A model generated the notes under the pieces. That model was not told where the DNA came from. It was given only the letters and a program-made list of their open reading frames with translations, and made no database searches. The position numbers were made by a program, and so were the translations under genes. Positions 59,705-64,000 of a stretch of 64,000 nt of DNA are shown in pieces (within the stretch, counting starts at the first letter, position 1; the number at the start of each line of letters is the position of its first letter). Origin of the DNA: Pseudohaliea sp964438205 (GTDB lineage Bacteria; Pseudomonadota; Gammaproteobacteria; Pseudomonadales; Halieaceae); NCBI GenBank assembly GCA_964438205.1, contig CAYTJQ010000006.1, positions 23,597-87,596 on the forward strand, given 5' to 3'.

Positions 59705-60787
59705 TTCGTCGAACTCGATGCCATCGCTGCCGGCCGGCAGCGTCACTCGCAGGCCGTCCACGCCGACCCGCAGCGGCCCGTCGAAATGGTCGGGAGCCTC
59801 ACCGAGGAAGGCGCTTTCGAGGTAGGCCCCGGGCAACGGCGGCACGAGGTGATACAGCACGAGCGCCCCGACACCGGCTGCCTCGGCGGCGCGGGCGGCA
59901 TCCACCGGCGAGGCGTGATAGTCGAGGATGTCATCCATGATCCGGGCCGTATTGGCAGCCCCTTCCCGGCTCAGCGCATCGCGCAGCGCCCTCACCATCG
60001 CGGGAGACAGAGCCTCGTGCAGGAGCAGGTCCGCACCGCGGGCGGCTTCGACCAGGTTTTCGCTGTAGACCGTGTCGCCGCTGACAACGACCGACCGGTC
60101 GCGCCAGGCCACGCGGTAGCCGTAGGCGGGGGCGACCGGCGCGTGGTCGACGAGGAAGACGCTCACCGTGAGTTCTCCTTGCTCATACACGGGCACGGCG
60201 CCCGCATCGCCGGGCGGCGGCGGAATGACCCGGGCCTCGGCGCCGTAGCCCGCCGGGTCCGCGATGGCCTCGCCGTGGTGGGCGATGCGATAGCCGCGGT
60301 CGTGGGCGTAGGCGCGGTTGAAGCCCGCCACCACGTCCTCGACGCCCGGCGGTCCCGCCACGGGGAGCGGCGCCGCCCTGCCCTCGCCGCCCACCCAGTC
60401 GACCAGCACCAGTTCGCCGAGACTATCGATATGGTCCGAGTGCAGGTGGGTCAGGAACACCTGTTCCAGTCCACCGGTCGGGAAACCCATGGCCGCCAGC
60501 TTGCGCGGCCCGCCGGAGCCTGCATCGATGACCAGCCGGTGCGACCCGGCGAGGATGCCGACGCAGGGGCCGGCCCGCGCCGCGTCGGGCATCGGTGAAC
60601 CGCTGCCGCACAGATAGACGCGGAGGCTGTTCTCCGGTACGGCGTCCGCCGCCGCAGCGGCAACCCGGGCGGCCGCCGCGCGGGCGAACAGCTCCTCGCC
60701 GATCGGCCGGCGCAGCACCCCGGCCAGGACGATCACGACGAGGAGAAGGAAACAGGCTGCGAGCAGAAGTCGTCGTTGCAAGCGCAT
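59696..60787 (-). CDS. Membrane-anchored MBL-fold metallo-hydrolase (RNase Z/AtsA-like)
   Basis: 363 residues. One N-terminal helix (RLLLAACFLLLVVIVLAGVL) would anchor it with the enzyme in the periplasm. The MBL domain has YLCGSGSPMPDAARAGPC, LTHLHSDHIDSLGELVLVDW (metal motif), SVVVSGDTVYSENLVEAARGADLLLHEAL and VLYHLVPP. The layout resembles RNase Z-like hydrolases and the zinc-type arylsulfatase AtsA. Lying between two classical sulfatases, a sulfatase or phosphodiesterase role is reasonable but unproven. It follows the second sulfatase on the same strand, 3 bases apart. Confidence 0.85.
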   Translation of the reverse strand: MRLQRRLLLAACFLLLVVIVLAGVLRRPIGEELFARAAAARVAAAAADAVPENSLRVYLCGSGSPMPDAARAGPCVGILAGSHRLVIDAGSGGPRKLAAMGFPTGGLEQVFLTHLHSDHIDSLGELVLVDWVGGEGRAAPLPVAGPPGVEDVVAGFNRAYAHDRGYRIAHHGEAIADPAGYGAEARVIPPPPGDAGAVPVYEQGELTVSVFLVDHAPVAPAYGYRVAWRDRSVVVSGDTVYSENLVEAARGADLLLHEALSPAMVRALRDALSREGAANTARIMDDILDYHASPVDAARAAEAAGVGALVLYHLVPPLPGAYLESAFLGEAPDHFDGPLRVGVDGLRVTLPAGSDGIEFDELL

Positions 60788-60790
60788 GGG

Positions 60791-62440
60791 TCAGTTCGGC
60801 CAGAAGATGATCGTGTCCGCCGGCGTCACCGGGTCCGCCAGGGTCTTGTCGACGGCCACCGGGGCCTCGATGGTGTGCGGGTAAAGGGGCGCGCGGCGGT
60901 CTGCCAGGTGTGCATCGAGCAGTGCTTCCAGCTCCCCTGCCACCGCCTCGTTGGCCGCGGCGACGTCGACCTGCTCCGTGGGGTCCGCGGCGAGATCGTA
61001 CAGGCGCCGGAACGGCGGCGCCTCGCTGCGCTGCAGCTTCCAGTCGCCCCGGCGCACGGCCGCATAGCCGGCGCTGTGCCAGAACAGCGCCTCGTGCACC
61101 GGCTCGCGGCTGGCGCCGGTCGCCAGCGGCAGCAGGTTGCCGCCGTCGATGGGGCGGTCCGCCGGCAGGCTCGCACCGGCCGCGGCGGCCAGGGTCGGCA
61201 TGACGTCAATGTGCGCGACGGGCGCGTCCACCGTCGTGCCCGCCGGTATCGTGCCGGGCCAGCGCAGGAACAGGGGCACGCGCAGCCCGCCCTCGTAGAG
61301 CGTCAGCTTCCAGCCACGGTACGGGGCGTTGATCTCGGCGAGCCCGACGTAGCCGGCACCGCCGTTGTCGCTGGAGAGAACGACCAGGGTGTCCTCGGCC
61401 AGCCGCTCTTCGTCCAGGGTGGCGAGAATGCGGGCGACGCTGCGGTCGAGGGCGCGGACCATGGCCGCGTACACCCGCAGGCGGTGAGGCTCGATGTCAC
61501 CGACGGCTTCGTAGTCGCTGCGGGTGGCCTGCAGCGGCGTGTGCACCCCCCAGTGCGCAAGGTAAAGGAAAAACGGCTGATCCCGGTGCCGGCGGATGAC
61601 ACTGACCGCCTCGTCGGTCCAGTAGTCCGTGAGGTAGCCGCCGGGCTCGAACCAATCGCCGCCGTTGAAGCTCGCGGCGAAGCGCATCCGCGCCCAGAGG
61701 AAGCGGTCCAGGGGATCGAACGGCAGGTAGGCGTTGACCACCTCCGGGTGGTCTTCCGGCAGGAACAGCCCGCTGGCCATGAGCAGGCTGTCATCGAAGC
61801 CCTGGTCCGTGGGCCGGGAGCCCTCTCCCCGACCGAGGTGCCACTTGCCAATGTGCGCGGTGTAATAACCACGGCCCTTCAACACTTCCGCGAGAGTGAC
61901 CTCGGAGGCCGGCAGCCCCATGGCCCGGTAGGGCGGCTGGCGCGCAGCGGCGTCCGCATCGTAGCGCACCGGCGGCATGCCGCTGTCGGCACTGTTGGCA
62001 ATGAGACTCACTGCCCGCCCCAGGCCGTCCGGCGTGGGCGTGAACTCGAAGCCCGTTCGCGTCGGGTAGCGCCCCGTCAGGAGCATCGCGCGGGACGGTG
62101 CGCAGCTGGCGGTACCGGCGTAGGCCTGGCGGAACAGCGCGCCTTCAGCCGCCAGCCGGTCGATGGCCGGTGTGGGGACCTGCCCGCCGGCAACGCCGCC
62201 GCCAAAGGTGGACAGGTCGTTGATGCCGAGATCATCGAGGAGGATGAAGACGATGTTCGGCCGGCCGTCGCGCGCCTGCGCCGTGCCCGCCTGCCAGTTC
62301 ACCGCCTGCGGCGGCCCCACGGCGTCGCGTCCGGCGCGGAACTCGACCAGCGCCAGCAGGAGGTCTGTTCGGAAGGTCCACGCAAGGACCGCCCCGAGGG
62401 CGAGCCCCGCCAGCGTGGCGGCCAGTGTTTTTCTTTTCAT
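60791..62440 (-). CDS. S1-family sulfatase, N-terminally membrane-anchored
   Basis: 549 residues from ATG at 62440 (MKRKTLAATLAGLALGAVLAW), whose hydrophobic stretch is a signal anchor or signal peptide. The sulfatase core has PNIVFILLDDLGINDLSTFGG (metal Asp69/70) and Cys113 in SCAPSRAMLLTGRYPTRTGFE, the formylglycine site. IGKWHLGRGEG, HWGVHTPLQ and SSDNGGAGYVG follow, and LYDLAADPTEQVDVA closes the domain. Substrate unknown. First gene of a two-gene operon with the MBL hydrolase; divergent from the dehydratase-like gene. Confidence 0.93.
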   Translation of the reverse strand: MKRKTLAATLAGLALGAVLAWTFRTDLLLALVEFRAGRDAVGPPQAVNWQAGTAQARDGRPNIVFILLDDLGINDLSTFGGGVAGGQVPTPAIDRLAAEGALFRQAYAGTASCAPSRAMLLTGRYPTRTGFEFTPTPDGLGRAVSLIANSADSGMPPVRYDADAAARQPPYRAMGLPASEVTLAEVLKGRGYYTAHIGKWHLGRGEGSRPTDQGFDDSLLMASGLFLPEDHPEVVNAYLPFDPLDRFLWARMRFAASFNGGDWFEPGGYLTDYWTDEAVSVIRRHRDQPFFLYLAHWGVHTPLQATRSDYEAVGDIEPHRLRVYAAMVRALDRSVARILATLDEERLAEDTLVVLSSDNGGAGYVGLAEINAPYRGWKLTLYEGGLRVPLFLRWPGTIPAGTTVDAPVAHIDVMPTLAAAAGASLPADRPIDGGNLLPLATGASREPVHEALFWHSAGYAAVRRGDWKLQRSEAPPFRRLYDLAADPTEQVDVAAANEAVAGELEALLDAHLADRRAPLYPHTIEAPVAVDKTLADPVTPADTIIFWPN

Positions 62441-62562
62441 CGGACGGTCCGGCACAGTCGGTGCGGCAAGCGTGGCACAGGGGTACGCGGCGGACAAGGG
62501 CGGGAGCGAAGCGAGCAAAACAGGCTACACTCGGCAGAAAGCGCCAGCACAGGGAGCCCGCC

Positions 62563-64000
62563 GTGAACGCCATCCTGCCCCCGGACCGCGAGGAAAGCGC
62601 CGCCGAGCGCTGGGCCCGCTTCCAGCCCATCGACGGCGGCGACGCCTACATCGACAGCCTCCGCGGCCGCGAGGTGACGGTCTATCTCTTCGGTGAGCGC
62701 GTGGCGGAGCCCGTGGACCACCCTGTGATCCGGCCGTCGATCAACGCGCTCGCTGCCACCTACGACCTCGCCCGCGATGAACCGGCGCTGGCGACGGCGC
62801 ACTCCCCGCTCATCGACGCACCGGTGAACCGCTTCCTGCACATCCCCACCTGCGCCCAGGACCTGGTGCAGAAGAATCGCATGCAGCGGCGCCTCGGCCA
62901 GCTCACCGGCACCTGCTTCCAGCGCTGCGCCGGTCTCGACACCATCAGTGTCCTGCACTCGATCACCTACGACATCGACCGGGTGCATGGCACGGCCTAC
63001 CACGAACGCTACCTCGCGTTCCTCAGGGAGGCCCAGCGCCACAACGTCATCATCGGCGCCGGCATGACCGACCCGAAGGGCGATCGCTCCCGCCGGCCGC
63101 ACGAGCAGGACGATCCGGACCTGTTCCTGCACGTTACCCGGCGCACGGCCCGCGGCCTGTACGTCACCGGCGCGAAGGCCCACATGACCGGCGGGCTCAA
63201 CTCGCACTGGATCTGCGTCATGCCGACCATGAACCTCGCCGAGGCGGACCGGGACTACGCCGTCGTCGGTCTCGTTCCCGGCGACGCGCCCGGTCTCACC
63301 TACATCTACGGCCGCCAGTCCTGCGACACGCGCGCCCTGGAAGACGGCGAGATCGACCAGGGCAACGCGCGCTACGGCGGCCAGGAAACGCTGGTGGTCT
63401 TCGACGAGGTTTTCATTCCCTGGGAGCAGGTGCTCATGGATGGCGAGTACGAGTTCGCCCAGACCATGGTCTCGCGGTTCACGGCCTATCACCGCGCCAG
63501 CTACGTCTGCAAGACGGGGCTCGGCGACGTTATGGTCGGCGCGGCCGCGGCGATCGCCGAGTACAACGGCGTGGACAGTGCCAGCCACATCCGCGACAAG
63601 CTGGTGGAGATGACGCACCTGAACGAGACCATCTTCTCCTCCGGCATCGCCTCGTCCCACGAGGCGAAACCGCTGGCCTCCGGAGCCTGGATCAACGACG
63701 AGATGCTGTCCAACGTGTGCAAGCACAACGTCACCCGCTTTCCCTACGAGATCGCCCGTTTTGCCCAGGACCTCGCGGGCGGGCTGATGGTCACCCTGCC
63801 CTCCGAGGCCGATTTCAACCACGAGGAGGCCGGCCCCCTGCTCGCCAAGTACCTGCGCGGCCGCAGCGATATTTCCGTCGAGACGCGCACGCGCATGTTG
63901 CGGCTGATCGAAAACATGACCCTGGGTCGCAACGCGGTGGGCTACCTGACCGAGTCGCTGCACGGCGCGGGCTCGCCGCAGGCGCAGCGCATCCAGATCC
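62563..64000 (+). CDS. 4-hydroxybutyryl-CoA dehydratase / vinylacetyl-CoA isomerase-like flavoprotein (partial at right edge)
   Basis: 479 residues from GTG at 62563, with AGGGAG 6 bases upstream; the frame is open at the window end and probably lacks only a short C-terminus. It belongs to the HpaB/4-HBCD acyl-CoA-dehydrogenase-like group: GTCFQRCAGLDT gives Cys118 and Cys122 (equivalent to Cys99/Cys103 of the clostridial enzyme), MTDPKGDRSRRPHEQDDPDLFLH is the family core, and AYHRASYVCKTGLGD gives His310 and Cys316. The full Cys3-His set points to a 4Fe-4S/FAD dehydratase rather than a flavin monooxygenase. No CoA-transferase or other pathway gene is visible. Confidence 0.82.
   Translation, partial: MNAILPPDREESAAERWARFQPIDGGDAYIDSLRGREVTVYLFGERVAEPVDHPVIRPSINALAATYDLARDEPALATAHSPLIDAPVNRFLHIPTCAQDLVQKNRMQRRLGQLTGTCFQRCAGLDTISVLHSITYDIDRVHGTAYHERYLAFLREAQRHNVIIGAGMTDPKGDRSRRPHEQDDPDLFLHVTRRTARGLYVTGAKAHMTGGLNSHWICVMPTMNLAEADRDYAVVGLVPGDAPGLTYIYGRQSCDTRALEDGEIDQGNARYGGQETLVVFDEVFIPWEQVLMDGEYEFAQTMVSRFTAYHRASYVCKTGLGDVMVGAAAAIAEYNGVDSASHIRDKLVEMTHLNETIFSSGIASSHEAKPLASGAWINDEMLSNVCKHNVTRFPYEIARFAQDLAGGLMVTLPSEADFNHEEAGPLLAKYLRGRSDISVETRTRMLRLIENMTLGRNAVGYLTESLHGAGSPQAQRIQI

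Noticed and set aside
1..64000. tRNA, rRNA, CRISPR array or prophage
   Set aside because: Intergenic stretches were read for tRNA-like arms, regularly spaced repeats and integrases; none was found by eye, and a covariance-model scan would be needed to exclude small RNAs.

Overview
The window is a stretch of high-GC chromosome (about two-thirds G+C by eye) from a gammaproteobacterium. Support for this is the conserved gloB-mltD / yafS-like-rnhA-dnaQ neighbourhood, NfuA, a DUF1285 protein, the DUF934-nitrite/sulfite reductase pair, ETF with ETF-QO, and ATGA-type gene overlaps almost everywhere. Sulfide-oxidation genes, an Mrp-type antiporter cluster and sulfatases would suit a marine or saline sulfur-handling lineage, but genus and family cannot be fixed from this sequence. 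No rRNA, tRNA, CRISPR array, transposase or phage gene was seen.

Layout. 1-9.9 kb: the end of a PpiD-like foldase, a YiiX/YebB-like amidase, DUF1285, ETF-QO, a tightly overlapped four-gene minus-strand operon (sulfotransferase, GT4 glycosyltransferase, polysaccharide-deacetylase-like protein, AvtA-like aminotransferase), then etfBA. 9.9-13.2 kb: a visibly lower-GC block of small orphan genes, one of them broken by a frameshift. 13.3-23 kb: a CPA2 antiporter, sulfite reductase with DUF934, a 37-residue membrane peptide, DUF2970, metH, nfuA (with an IscR-like box over its promoter) and a DAHP synthase. 23-33.4 kb: an AddB-like/AddA-like recombination nuclease-helicase pair and an RND efflux pair. 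33.4-37.5 kb: mltD, gloB, methyltransferase, rnhA, dnaQ.

37.6-45.1 kb is one long plus-strand operon for a multi-subunit cation/proton antiporter of Mrp type. Its order is E, F, G, a DUF4040-MrpB fusion, C, then three NuoL/M/N-like subunits with a small two-helix protein between the last two. A 17-codon reading frame is coupled to its first gene. nudC, a SohB-like protease and a SulP transporter follow.

47.2-53.1 kb is a sulfane-sulfur module: fisR diverges from a pdo-(DUF442-SQR)-sulP operon. The shared intergenic region has a good sigma-54 promoter pointing into pdo, and FisR keeps the three cysteines spaced as in the characterised polysulfide sensor. The genes imply a circuit in which SQR oxidises sulfide, the dioxygenase oxidises the resulting persulfide to sulfite, SulP moves an oxyanion, and FisR switches the operon on when sulfane sulfur accumulates.

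53.1-64 kb: a 0.69 kb gene-free region with an AT-rich inverted repeat and two DnaA-box-like sites, an MDR oxidoreductase, a PAS-PAS-GGDEF-EAL protein, an SDR without the usual tyrosine, two membrane-associated sulfatases around an MBL-fold hydrolase, and a nearly complete 4-hydroxybutyryl-CoA dehydratase-like flavoprotein running off the right edge.
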